64,000 bases of DNA from an uncultured Saprospiraceae bacterium. GTDB lineage: Bacteria > Bacteroidota > Bacteroidia > Chitinophagales > Saprospiraceae. Position numbers and translations under genes: made by a program. Shown here one piece after another: positions 39,032-48,205 of the stretch (positions are counted from its first letter, which is position 1; the number at the start of each line of letters is the position of its first letter). The stretch is from positions 1 through 64,000 of the forward strand of contig CALLPI010000010.1 of assembly GCA_938015595.1 (NCBI GenBank). The letters run 5' to 3'. Below the pieces are notes generated by a model. It was given only the letters and a program-made list of their open reading frames with translations. It searched no databases and was not told the DNA's origin.

Positions 39032-41479
39032 ATGTCCAGTGAGCACATACTCCAACCTGCCTATCAGTGGTTTGAGTCTAAGGGCTGGCAGCATTTCCCT
39101 TTTCAGAAAGAGGCATGGTTGGCCTACTTGGAGGGGAAATCAGGCCTGATCAATGCTCCTACCGGCAGCGGCAAGACTTACGCAGCACTGATGGGGCCAT
39201 TACTAGACAGCTTGGCGAGTGGCCAGGCCCAGGATATTGGTGTGCAACTGATTTGGATAACGCCACTGCGCGCGCTGGCCGCCGAAATACAGCAGAGCAG
39301 CCAGCGGGCTATACAAGGAGTGGGGCTATATTGGCAGGTAGCTGTGCGCACTGGCGACACCCCGGTTTCTGAGCGCAACAAACAAAAGAAAAACCCACCG
39401 CAGCTACTTATCACTACGCCTGAAAGCCTGCACTTAATGCTGGCCACCAAAGGCTACCCCGCGCAATTGGCCAGCCTCAAAGCCATAGTGTGTGATGAGT
39501 GGCATGAATTGGCTGGCTCCAAGCGCGGTGTGCTGATGGAACTGGCACTTTCCCGCCTACGTGGCCTCTGCCCTGGATTGCGGATATGGGGTATATCGGC
39601 TACCGTTGGCAACCTGGAGGATGCTCTAGCCATGCTGTTGGGCAGTGGATTTGACCCTCACAAAAGTGCATTGGTGCGCGCCAACATTGCCAAGCAGTAT
39701 GAGGTGCGCACGATTTTCCCGGATTCGGTAGAGCGTTTTCCCTGGCGGGGGCATTTGGGCATACGCCTGTTGGACAAAATACTACCCATCATCCACGCCA
39801 GCCAAAGCACACTGCTGTTTACCAATACCCGAGCGCAATGTGAAATCTGGTACCAGCAATTGCTAGAAGCTGACCCCGCGCTGGCTGGTGCGCTGGCCAT
39901 GCACCACGGTTCTTTGAGCCGCGAACTGCGCGACTGGGTGGAAGAAAACCTGCACCTAGGCAAACTCAAAGCAGTGGTGTGTACCTCCAGCCTTGACCTG
40001 GGTGTGGATTTTCGGCCCGTGGAAACTGTCATTCAGGTGGGTAGCCCCAAAGGCGTGGCCCGGTTCATACAGCGCGCTGGCAGGGCAGGGCATCAGCCCG
40101 GCGCTGTAAGCCACATCTACTTTGTGCCTACGCATGCCCTGGAAATTGTGGAAGGCGCCGCACTACGCCAGGCCATAGCTGCCGGCGAACTGGAAGAGCG
40201 TGTACCTTACCTCAACGCCTTCGATGTGCTGACACAATACTTGGTTACCCTCGCCGTGGGCGAGGGCTTTTACCCAGAGAAAATTTTGCCAGAAGTACTT
40301 AGCACCTATTCTTTTGCTCATATGGCGCCAGAGGAATGGCAGTGGTGCCTGGATTTCATTCGCTCCGGCGGCCAGGCACTGGACGCCTACAGTGAGTACA
40401 AAAAAGTAGAAGTGGATGAGCACGGGCGCTGGCGCGTACTGAACCGCATGATTGCCAAGCGCCATCGACTCAGCATCGGCGTCATTGTGAGCGACGCCAT
40501 GCTTAAGGTAGCTTACGAAAATGGAAAGTACCTTGGCGTAATAGAGGAGGGCTTCATAGCTCAACTTAAACCCGGCGATACTTTCTGGTTTGCGGGTCGT
40601 GCGCTCGAGTACGTACGCACTCATGAGATGACCGCTCAGGTTCGGCGCAGCAACGAAAAAAGCGGTAGGGTGCCCACCTGGGCGGGGGGGCGCATGCCTT
40701 TGTCATCGCAACTGGCAGCGCAAATACGCGCCTTGCTGGGGCAGGCCACTGCTGGCATCTTTGAAGCCGAAGAAATGAAGCAAGTGCAGCCCATTTTGGA
40801 GCTCCAGCAGCAGCGCTCACATTTGCCTGGCACCCACGAACTATTGGTAGAATACTTCCACGACAACGAAGGTTACCACCTATTGTGTTATCCGTTTGAA
40901 GGGCGCGCCGTGCACGAAGGGTTAGGGGCGCTGCTGGCCTGGCGTATTTCGCAAAAGCAGCCTATTACCTTCAGCATTGCTGTAAATGACTATGGGTTTG
41001 AATTATTGAGCGACCAGCCTATTCCTGTAGCACAGGAAGAGTTGTATGGGCTTTTCTCAGAACACAATCTGACGCGCGATATTCAAGCCGGCCTCAACAG
41101 CGTGGAAATGGCGCGACGCCGATTCAGAGATATTGCCAGTATTGCGGGGCTGGTATTCAAGGGCTTTCCAGGCGCGCCCAAGCGAGAGCACCATCTTCAG
41201 GCCAATGCTCAGCTCTTCTTCAGCGCCTTTGCCGACTATGACCCACACAATCTGCTGCTACGCCAAGCCTACGACGAAGTGCTCACCTTTCAATTAGAGG
41301 AGGCTCGTCTGCGGCGGGCGCTACGTCGCATTGCTGCTGCCAGCCTGGTATTCAGGCAACCCGCCAAAGCTACGCCCTTTGCTTTTCCCATCATTGTAGA
41401 TAGGCTCCGCGAGCGCCTCAGTTCAGAAAAATTGGAAGACCGTATCCGACGCATGACACTGCAGTTGGAGAAGGCGTAA
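39032..41479 (+). CDS. Lhr-like DEXH helicase (ligase-associated type)
   Basis: Superfamily 2 helicase of the Lhr core type, linked to DNA repair. The 815-residue protein has Walker A NAPTGSGKTYA (Lys48), DEWH at 155-158, GISATVGN, FTNTRAQCEIWY, and motif VI FIQRAGRAGH. The C-terminal Lhr region follows. This type usually sits beside an ATP-dependent DNA ligase, an exonuclease and a PdeM-like phosphatase; none of these is within the window, so this copy is isolated. A TTG at 39005 is an alternative start. It is convergent with the antiporter gene. Confidence 0.9.
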   Translation: MSSEHILQPAYQWFESKGWQHFPFQKEAWLAYLEGKSGLINAPTGSGKTYAALMGPLLDSLASGQAQDIGVQLIWITPLRALAAEIQQSSQRAIQGVGLYWQVAVRTGDTPVSERNKQKKNPPQLLITTPESLHLMLATKGYPAQLASLKAIVCDEWHELAGSKRGVLMELALSRLRGLCPGLRIWGISATVGNLEDALAMLLGSGFDPHKSALVRANIAKQYEVRTIFPDSVERFPWRGHLGIRLLDKILPIIHASQSTLLFTNTRAQCEIWYQQLLEADPALAGALAMHHGSLSRELRDWVEENLHLGKLKAVVCTSSLDLGVDFRPVETVIQVGSPKGVARFIQRAGRAGHQPGAVSHIYFVPTHALEIVEGAALRQAIAAGELEERVPYLNAFDVLTQYLVTLAVGEGFYPEKILPEVLSTYSFAHMAPEEWQWCLDFIRSGGQALDAYSEYKKVEVDEHGRWRVLNRMIAKRHRLSIGVIVSDAMLKVAYENGKYLGVIEEGFIAQLKPGDTFWFAGRALEYVRTHEMTAQVRRSNEKSGRVPTWAGGRMPLSSQLAAQIRALLGQATAGIFEAEEMKQVQPILELQQQRSHLPGTHELLVEYFHDNEGYHLLCYPFEGRAVHEGLGALLAWRISQKQPITFSIAVNDYGFELLSDQPIPVAQEELYGLFSEHNLTRDIQAGLNSVEMARRRFRDIASIAGLVFKGFPGAPKREHHLQANAQLFFSAFADYDPHNLLLRQAYDEVLTFQLEEARLRRALRRIAAASLVFRQPAKATPFAFPIIVDRLRERLSSEKLEDRIRRMTLQLEKA

Positions 41480-41496
41480 GTCGTGCCTGCCCCACC

Positions 41497-43656
41497 TTAC
41501 TTTCGCTGAAAAAGTCTTGCAATTGTTTTGGTAAACTCGTCAATCACGTCGAGATTTTCGCCGGTAGATTCCAGCAACGCCGGATTCTTGAGGGTCGAGT
41601 TGCGCTCTTCTGCCACGCCAGCCTGCATGGGGAATACGAGTATAAAGTTATTTTGCTGGAAGTATTTGTTGAGGTACCCTGGCACTTTGGCCATGTGTGC
41701 ATTGTACGAGCGGTGGCCTTTGCGACTCATAATGATGATGAGGCCATCGTCGTTTTTGACTTCGCGCGTGAGGGCGAGAAACTCATCCCACTCCTCAAAC
41801 TCCCTGAACTCTGCTTCGATCGGGTGCTTAACGTGTATATCTTTGAGGTATTTTAGGGTAGCTGAAGACGCCATAAAGACAATTCTGGCACCGGTATTGC
41901 GGCCAATATTCCATACTCGGATGAGCCAAAAGAGGAAGCCGATTTCGCGCTCGGCATTTTCGGGTACGATGACGAAGTGCCGGCGTACCGTGGCGTGCGG
42001 CTGGGCGCATTTATATATCAGGGTAGTGGTATTGCACTTGGTGAGGATGTCTTCTGTGAGCGTGCCAAGGAAGGAGTCCGACAAGCCAGAGCGATGGTGC
42101 AACCCCATGATCATGTCGGTAATTTTGTGCTCCTTTACTACGCTAGTGATGCCGTTCACGATGTTGACGTCATACCGCAGCAACTGGTGCAAGTGGCTAT
42201 CAGTGGCAGCAGCAGCTACGGCAGCTTTTTGCAGCAGTTCACGAGCTTTTTTCTCAGCGTAGGTGTCGGGTTCGGCATTGTGCAGAATATTAAGGGCGTA
42301 GAGGTGGCTGGTGTTTTGCCGAGATTTTACCGTGACGCTGAGGTTGATGAGTTCTTCGATAGTGTCGGGGTTGTTTAGCGAAATGAGAATGCGCTCGTCG
42401 TTGCCGTAGTCGTTGGAGGGGTCTTGGTCGGTATTTTCTGCTAAGGCTATATTTTGCGCGCCTTTTTGAGCCACAAAAGAAGCTATGCTGCAGGTGACCA
42501 AAATCATGACGATAGTACCGTTGAGTACAGATTCGCTCAGTAGGCGAATGGGCTGGCCGTCGGGATTTTCGCCTAATACTATATTGTAGCCTACGGTTAC
42601 GGCGGCCAGGGTAGCAGCAGCCTGGGCATTGCTCAGTCCGAAGATGAGGCGTCGTTCGTCGAGGCTGAAGCGAAAGGTTTTCTGGGTAGCCCATGCCGCC
42701 AGAAGTTTAGCCAGGTTGGCCACTACCGTCATTACTACGGCCACTTTTATGGTTTCCAGATCTTTAAAGAAGACGCGGTAGTTGACCAGCATACCTACAC
42801 CAATAAGAAAAAAAGGAATGAAGAGGGCATTACCGACAAACTCTATGCGATTCATCAATGGAGAGGTGTGCGGGATAAGCCGGTTAAGCGCCAATCCGGC
42901 CAGGAATGCTCCAATAATAGCCTCCACACCAGCGGCTTCGGCCAGAAATGCTGCCAGAAAAACCATACCCAGCACAAAAATGTACTGAGAGATGGAGTCG
43001 TCGGAACGCTTGAAAAACCAGCGGCCAATAAGTGGAAATAACACCATGACCGCCGTCGCAAACAGCACCACCGAAATGCCCAACCGCAGCCAGAAAGCAT
43101 TATTGATTTCGCCCACTGACATGCCCACTATGATAGCCAGTACCAACAATGCCAGCGTGTCAGTGATCACAGTACCGCCTATCGTGACATTGACGGCGCG
43201 GTTCTTGGCTACGCCCAACTTACTTACGATAGGGTAAGCTATGAGAGTGTGTGAAGCAAACATGCTAGCTAATAACACTGAAGAAGCCGGCGGAAAACCC
43301 AATATATACAAGCCTGCCAATGTACCTATGGTTATGGGAATGGTAAAAGTGTATAGCCCAAATACAATGCTTTTGGCGCTGTTCTTTTTAAAGTCGGCCA
43401 TATCTATTTCCAGCCCAGCCAGAAACATGATATACAGCAGACCTACCGTACCAAAAAGAATAATGCTGCTGTCGCGCTGCATCAGATTCAGCCCATGTGG
43501 CCCAATGACAGCCCCTGCAATAATGAGCCCAATCAGGTGCGGTATGCGCAAGCGATTGAGCAAAATGGGGGCAAAAAGAATGATGAACAGAATGAGTGAA
43601 AAGATCAACACGGGGCTCTTCAGGGGCAAACTCAGTTCAAAGGCCAGTAAGATCAT
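41497..43656 (-). CDS. CPA2-family cation/H+ antiporter with C-terminal USP-like domains
   Basis: Exchanges Na+ or K+ for protons in the inner membrane. The 719-residue protein has about twelve membrane helices (1-400) with the CPA2 phrases LIGLIIAGAVIGPHGL, ASHTLIAYPIVSKLGVAKNRAVNVTIGGTVITDTLALL and AIIGAFLAGLALNRLIP. It then has a cytoplasmic region (about 410-719) resembling two universal-stress-protein domains instead of the KefC-type TrkA-N domain. The ATG at 43656 was chosen because a -7 box (TATCTTTG, minus strand) lies at 43687-43694, inside the longer frame from 43713. Confidence 0.88.
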   Translation of the reverse strand: MILLAFELSLPLKSPVLIFSLILFIILFAPILLNRLRIPHLIGLIIAGAVIGPHGLNLMQRDSSIILFGTVGLLYIMFLAGLEIDMADFKKNSAKSIVFGLYTFTIPITIGTLAGLYILGFPPASSVLLASMFASHTLIAYPIVSKLGVAKNRAVNVTIGGTVITDTLALLVLAIIVGMSVGEINNAFWLRLGISVVLFATAVMVLFPLIGRWFFKRSDDSISQYIFVLGMVFLAAFLAEAAGVEAIIGAFLAGLALNRLIPHTSPLMNRIEFVGNALFIPFFLIGVGMLVNYRVFFKDLETIKVAVVMTVVANLAKLLAAWATQKTFRFSLDERRLIFGLSNAQAAATLAAVTVGYNIVLGENPDGQPIRLLSESVLNGTIVMILVTCSIASFVAQKGAQNIALAENTDQDPSNDYGNDERILISLNNPDTIEELINLSVTVKSRQNTSHLYALNILHNAEPDTYAEKKARELLQKAAVAAAATDSHLHQLLRYDVNIVNGITSVVKEHKITDMIMGLHHRSGLSDSFLGTLTEDILTKCNTTTLIYKCAQPHATVRRHFVIVPENAEREIGFLFWLIRVWNIGRNTGARIVFMASSATLKYLKDIHVKHPIEAEFREFEEWDEFLALTREVKNDDGLIIIMSRKGHRSYNAHMAKVPGYLNKYFQQNNFILVFPMQAGVAEERNSTLKNPALLESTGENLDVIDEFTKTIARLFQRK

Positions 43657-43686
43657 GAGAGAAATCGAATTTTGTGCGCATACTGA

Positions 43687-43694
43687 CAAAGATA
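43687..43694 (-). promoter_or_regulatory. -7 box of the antiporter gene
   Basis: The minus strand reads TATCTTTG, 30 bp before the chosen ATG at 43656. Transcription would start near 43680. The -33 element is not evident. Confidence 0.45.
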
Positions 43695-43764
43695 GCGGCA
43701 TAATCCCAAACAAATTATAAGCGACGTTGTTATTATTTATGCTAATTGCTATGATTTACAGTTG

Positions 43765-43907
43765 TGTTGCTATTATTCTAAATAGCAACATCATCATAAG
43801 ATTCATTTCTCGAGTCGGTAAGCGACAGTTTACGTGAGCGCTACCGATTTCGCATGGTGACTGAGGCTTTTGAGGGGGGACGCAATGCAGCTGTCCCTCC
43901 TTTTTTA
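43765..43907 (+). ncRNA. Candidate structured RNA or attenuator ahead of yfhO
   Basis: Three consecutive hairpins fill the spacer between the antiporter and yfhO. Hairpin 1 (43765-43790) pairs TGTTGCTATT with AATAGCAACA perfectly. Hairpin 2 (43815-43847) pairs TCGGTA-A-GCG with CGCTACCGA, with one bulged A and a 14-nt loop. Hairpin 3 (43872-43907) pairs GGGGGGAC with GTCCCTCC and is followed by six T, a proper terminator. It ends about 60 bp before the yfhO ATG, so it could be a small RNA or a regulated leader. No known riboswitch family was recognised. Confidence 0.45.
43872..43907 (+). terminator. Rho-independent terminator upstream of yfhO
   Basis: A 10-bp stem (one G-T pair) with an 11-nt loop and a T6 tail. 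It belongs to the candidate structured RNA described at 43765-43907. Confidence 0.85.
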
Positions 43908-43930
43908 TTGGAAATGTATAGTCTTTTTCG

Positions 43931-43938
43931 TACCTATG
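43931..43938 (+). promoter_or_regulatory. Possible -7 box of yfhO
   Basis: TACCTATG resembles TAnnTTTG with one mismatch and lies 30 bp before the yfhO ATG, downstream of the terminator. If active, yfhO would be expressed independently of the upstream RNA. Confidence 0.35.
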
Positions 43939-43967
43939 CCGCCTGAAAACAAAATCGGCAACGCGCA

Positions 43968-46556
43968 ATGAGCATTTTCCTGAAAAAAGCCCTTCCGCAC
44001 CTGGCAGCTATCCTGACGTTTTTGCTGCTTTCTGTCATATACTTCCGTCCACAACTTGACGGCAAAGTCATCGAGCAGGGCGACATTTTACAATACATCG
44101 GCATGTCGAAAGAAGCCAACGACTTCAAAGCGCGATATGGTAAAGATCCCCTGTGGACGAACGCTATGTTTGGCGGCATGCCTACTTATCAAATCAATAC
44201 GGTCAGCGCCGGCAATAACCTCAAGGTGTTGGAAAAAGTGGGGCGCCTGGCCATTGCCGAACCCATTGGGGGGTTCTTCCTGGCCATGCTGTGTTTCTAT
44301 ATCATGATGGTGGCACTAGGTGCTGACCCCATTGTAGCAGCCATCGGCGGGGTAGCCTTTGGTTTTACTACCAATCACTTCATTTTATACGAAGCTGGCC
44401 ACGTCACCAAGCTACGAACCATCAGCTACTTTCCGCTCATTGCTGCCGGTGTATTGCTGGCTTTCAGGGGGCGCTATTTGTGGGGTGGTGTACTCTTTTC
44501 CATTGGGTTGGGGCTAAACATCTTCTCCAACCACATCCAGATGACGTACTACCTGGCGCTGACTATGGTCTTTCTAGGAGTAGCTCAGTTGATTCACGAC
44601 CTGCGGGCTGGCAAGTTGGCACATTTTCTCAAAGCTACCGGTATGCTGCTGCTGGGCGCTGCCTTGGCACTGGGCACTACAGCATCTAACCTGCTGACTA
44701 CGCTGGAATACTCGCGCGATACCATGCGCGGTAAGCCCATCCTTGAGAAGCCCCTTATGCAAGACTCAGTAGCCATAGCCTCCAGCAGCCAGACGGAAGG
44801 CCTGGCTTGGGATTACGCTATGCAGTGGAGCAATGGTGCTCTGGACGTTGTAGCGGGTTTTATTCCTGGGGTAGCTGGCGGCGCTTCAGCAGAAAAAGTG
44901 AATAAAAAATCGAAGTTTTACCAGGAGATTGCAGCGCTGTACCGCAATTCTGGCCAAACTCCGCCACCCACCATCAAGATGCCTATGTACCACGGCGCGC
45001 TGCCGTTCACCAGCGGTCCTATCTATTTTGGCGCAGTGGTTTTCTTTCTGTTTCTACTGGGGTTGTTTACGGTGAAAGACCCCGCCAAGTGGTGGATTGG
45101 CCTGGGGGTGCTGCTCACGCTGCTGTTGTCTATGGGCAAAAACCTGGAGGGGTTCAATCGCTTCTTCTTTGAGCACGTACCTTTGTACAACAAGTTTCGC
45201 ACGCCCAACTCTGTGCTCAGCATTACCGCCTTTCTCATGCCGGCGCTGGGCATGATGGCCTTGGCTTTGCACAGCCAGAAGCAGGAAGCCGACCGCAAGA
45301 CTATGCTGGGGCTATATATTGCCACTGGTATCAGCGCAGCTATAGCCCTATTTTTTTTGCTGCTGGGCCCCTCATTTCTCGACCTAGTTGCGGAGGGAGA
45401 CAAGCAGTACCTGCGCGCCGGTTTTACCCAGGAAGCATTTATTACAGACCGCCAGGCGCTCATGCGCGGCGACGCCTTCCGCTCGCTACTGCTCACTGCC
45501 CTGAGTGCTGGCTTGATCTGGGCGTTCTGGAGCAAAAAAATTAGCCGCGTATGGCTGCTGACTGGCATTGGATTGCTCATTCTATTCGATGTGTGGACGG
45601 TAGGCCGCCGCTACCTGAGCGATGAAGATTTTGTGGAGCGCAGCAATTTCAACGCTAAATTTGTGCCTTCACCTGCTGATGAGCTCATTCTCAAGGATAA
45701 AGACCCTAACTTCAGGGTGTACGACCGCTCTGACGACCAAACCGATCCATTTGCTTCGGCCAAGGCTTCGTACTTCCACAAGTCGGTAGGAGGGTATCAT
45801 GCGGCCAAATTGCAGCGCTACCAAGACCTAATAGACCGCCATCTGCGCAGAGGCAATGTGAAGGTTTTTAATATGCTGAACACCAAGTACTTCATTTTTA
45901 AAGGTGAGGATAACCGCCCCAGCGTAGAGCCTAATGTCAATGCGCTGGGGCACGCCTGGTTCGTGAGCAATGTGCGCCTGGTCAATACCGCCAATGATGA
46001 AATAGAAGCGCTGGAGGATTTCAATCCCGAAGAAGATGCGGTGGTACACAAGGAGTTTGAAAGCTACATCGAAGGATTCACCCCGCAAAAAGGCGGCGAA
46101 ATTATCCTTCTTGACTACAAGCCCAACCACCTGACCTACCAGAGCAATGCGCCGGCAGAGCAATTGGCCGTCTTTTCTGAAATATGGTATGGCCCCAACA
46201 AGGGTTGGAAAGCCTACATTGATGGCCAGCCGGCAGCGCACATACGCGCCAACTACCTGCTGCGTGCCATGCGCATTCCGGCCGGCAACCACAAGGTAGA
46301 GTTCATCTTCGACCCTGATAGTTACAACACTGGCAAACTAATTGCCAGCATTTCCTCCACGCTGCTTTTGCTGGGGCTGTTGGGGCTGATCGGCTTCTTC
46401 GGGTACCGCGCCCGCCACACGTGGTCAAAGGGAATTAAAGAACGTAAAATAACGGTGACCGAGGTAGCGTCCAGAGCTTCGTCGCAAATAAGACCTGACA
46501 GCAAGACACCACCTAAAAAAGCCGCGCCCCCCACCAAAAAGAAAGGTAAACGCTGA
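43968..46556 (+). CDS. YfhO-family large membrane protein
   Basis: An 862-residue inner-membrane protein with about twelve to fourteen helices, a large extracytoplasmic domain (about 540-800), a last helix near 785-810, and a very basic Lys/Pro-rich cytoplasmic tail. It matches the YfhO family (GT-C-like fold), whose Firmicutes members are implicated in lipoteichoic acid glycosylation. The substrate here is unknown; glycosyl transfer to a lipid or surface polymer is only an inference. The YFRPQLDGKVIEQGDILQYIG loop after the first helix carries acidic residues typical of GT-C enzymes. A structured RNA and terminator lie just upstream. Confidence 0.85.
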   Translation: MSIFLKKALPHLAAILTFLLLSVIYFRPQLDGKVIEQGDILQYIGMSKEANDFKARYGKDPLWTNAMFGGMPTYQINTVSAGNNLKVLEKVGRLAIAEPIGGFFLAMLCFYIMMVALGADPIVAAIGGVAFGFTTNHFILYEAGHVTKLRTISYFPLIAAGVLLAFRGRYLWGGVLFSIGLGLNIFSNHIQMTYYLALTMVFLGVAQLIHDLRAGKLAHFLKATGMLLLGAALALGTTASNLLTTLEYSRDTMRGKPILEKPLMQDSVAIASSSQTEGLAWDYAMQWSNGALDVVAGFIPGVAGGASAEKVNKKSKFYQEIAALYRNSGQTPPPTIKMPMYHGALPFTSGPIYFGAVVFFLFLLGLFTVKDPAKWWIGLGVLLTLLLSMGKNLEGFNRFFFEHVPLYNKFRTPNSVLSITAFLMPALGMMALALHSQKQEADRKTMLGLYIATGISAAIALFFLLLGPSFLDLVAEGDKQYLRAGFTQEAFITDRQALMRGDAFRSLLLTALSAGLIWAFWSKKISRVWLLTGIGLLILFDVWTVGRRYLSDEDFVERSNFNAKFVPSPADELILKDKDPNFRVYDRSDDQTDPFASAKASYFHKSVGGYHAAKLQRYQDLIDRHLRRGNVKVFNMLNTKYFIFKGEDNRPSVEPNVNALGHAWFVSNVRLVNTANDEIEALEDFNPEEDAVVHKEFESYIEGFTPQKGGEIILLDYKPNHLTYQSNAPAEQLAVFSEIWYGPNKGWKAYIDGQPAAHIRANYLLRAMRIPAGNHKVEFIFDPDSYNTGKLIASISSTLLLLGLLGLIGFFGYRARHTWSKGIKERKITVTEVASRASSQIRPDSKTPPKKAAPPTKKKGKR

Positions 46557-46594
46557 CAATGGCGACTATGCTTAATTAGTTAAAATTCAATATA

Positions 46595-47124
46595 TTGTGG
46601 TGGATTCTACTGTTGTACAGCAGTAGTTTGCAGGCGCAAATGCCCGCTAAGAAAATATTGGACCATGCCGACTTTGACCTGTGGAAAACCATCGAAAAAC
46701 CTATATTATCGGACAATGGCCGATGGGCGTGCTATGAACTGCGCATGCTCGAAGGTGATCCCGAACTGGTGCTCTTTGATGGCATGCACAGCAAGGAATT
46801 GCGCTTTGCCCGCGCCCAGGATGCTGCTTTCAGTGCAGATAGCCACTTCCTGGTTTTTCGCATCAAGCCAGCAACAGATACCTTGCGCGCACTTCGGCGC
46901 AAGAAAGTCAAAAGGGAAGAACTACCCAAAGATACCCTGGCTATTTTTGGCCAACTGCGGCGCCACACAAATACTCACCTCCGGCCAGCAGCCCAGTACG
47001 CAGGCGGAGCTATCCAACTTGCGTCGATTTGCCCAGTATGGAAAGAGGCGCAGACACAGATCTGGCAGCTAGCTTGCAACAGGCTATTGCATCCGGGCAA
47101 ACCTTCTATCATAGGCTTAGTTGA
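46595..47124 (+). pseudogene. Remnant of an exported S9-type peptidase gene fused to another gene's tail
   Basis: From a TTG at 46595 the frame encodes a signal peptide-like segment (WWILLLYSSSLQAQ) and about 105 residues resembling the N terminus of Bacteroidota S9/prolyl-oligopeptidase-like proteins (DLWKTIEKPILSDNGRWACYELRM, FRIKPATDTLRALRRKKVKREELPKDTLAIF). Similarity stops near 46960. The rest is different: removing one G near 47039 lets the other two frames join into a coherent tail (QAELSNLRRFAQY, then ERGADTDLAASLQQAIASGQ), ending at TGA 47122-47124. So the peptidase body is missing and the tail is frameshifted. It is convergent with the next gene and overlaps its end. Confidence 0.6.
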
Positions 47125-48142
47125 ACAGATTGTCGTAGGATGTGCCCGACTGGCCAGTATTTTTGCGCTCGGCGGCGGGCTTGTCCAGTTCTTTGAGCTC
47201 AAGCGTATCAGAAATGGATGATTTGCCACCTTCCATAAGTAGCAGGGTGCTTTGCTTTTCCCACTGCTCAAGCATTTTCATACCTTCCTCCTGGAAAATG
47301 CCCTGTTGTAGGTCAATGGATTTCATAAAATTGGATGACATCTCTATAAAGCGTTCCATTTCGCCTACTTTATTGGCCACATCATCGGCGATGGCCTCCA
47401 TGGCCATGTCGAACATGGCGCGCTGGTCAGGATCACCGGAGATGACGCTCATGGCCGAGCGCATGGCCGAGTGGGAGGCGCGGATAGCCTTGCGCTCCTG
47501 CTCCTTGAGCTGAACCTGGCTTTTGGTATCTTCTAGAAGAATTTCAGAGTTGGAGTGCATTTTGGTGAGGATGCGGTAGAGGATTTCCATTTTTTGGTAG
47601 AGCACTTGGTACTTGTCGTTGCTTTCCTTAAGGCGAGCAGCTTTGCGAGAGGAAAGCATGAGCTGCTGTTCCATACCTTTATCTTTGGCAGCGGATGCCA
47701 GCTTCATGTTCTGCTCTATTTCCTTTTGGTTGTCCTCCATCAGGGTCTGTATTTTGCGCATCTGGCCACGCAGCAGGCCTATTTGCTTACGCATTTTCAC
47801 CAGGTTGTTTTCCAATTCTTCCACATAGGTTTTCAGGATACTGATGGGGTCTAACTGCACAAACCAGCCGGTGATAGAGCGCATGACACTCTTGTACATG
47901 TACCACACAAGGTTGCGCACTTTGGGGTCGAGCACCATGTAGAGCAACGCACCGCCCACAGCCAGCAGGCCGGCCAAGTACAAGGTGTTTTTCAGGATGA
48001 GATCCCAGGGCAACTTGGTGATGAGAAAGTAAGCGCCAGCAGCGATAGCAGCCAGGAAAATGAGCCCGGTGATACCTTCGGGACGCTTCCAAAAGCTCTT
48101 GGGCTTCATGTCGGGTTGGTTGAATTGCACTACGTCGGCCAT
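47117..48142 (-). CDS. Membrane-anchored PspA/IM30-like coiled-coil protein
   Basis: I do not recognise a named family. The 341-residue protein has two membrane helices close to the N terminus (about 24-42 and 52-70), then a long helical region. Residues 98-290 resemble the PspA/Vipp1 (ESCRT-III-like) pattern: LDPISILKTYVEELENNLVKMRKQ, a long charged hairpin, then DQRAMFDMAMEAIADDVANKVGEMERF. Unlike PspA it carries its own membrane anchor. It ends a three-gene minus-strand set with two further coiled-coil proteins, 63 bp after the previous gene. A membrane remodelling or envelope-stress role is an inference from this likeness only. Confidence 0.65.
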   Translation of the reverse strand: MADVVQFNQPDMKPKSFWKRPEGITGLIFLAAIAAGAYFLITKLPWDLILKNTLYLAGLLAVGGALLYMVLDPKVRNLVWYMYKSVMRSITGWFVQLDPISILKTYVEELENNLVKMRKQIGLLRGQMRKIQTLMEDNQKEIEQNMKLASAAKDKGMEQQLMLSSRKAARLKESNDKYQVLYQKMEILYRILTKMHSNSEILLEDTKSQVQLKEQERKAIRASHSAMRSAMSVISGDPDQRAMFDMAMEAIADDVANKVGEMERFIEMSSNFMKSIDLQQGIFQEEGMKMLEQWEKQSTLLLMEGGKSSISDTLELKELDKPAAERKNTGQSGTSYDNLFN

Positions 48143-48205
48143 GTATGGTCAAAGTTTTGGTCTAATAAAAATAAATGAAAGGAGGTGCACAACAACCGCT
48201 CGGCT

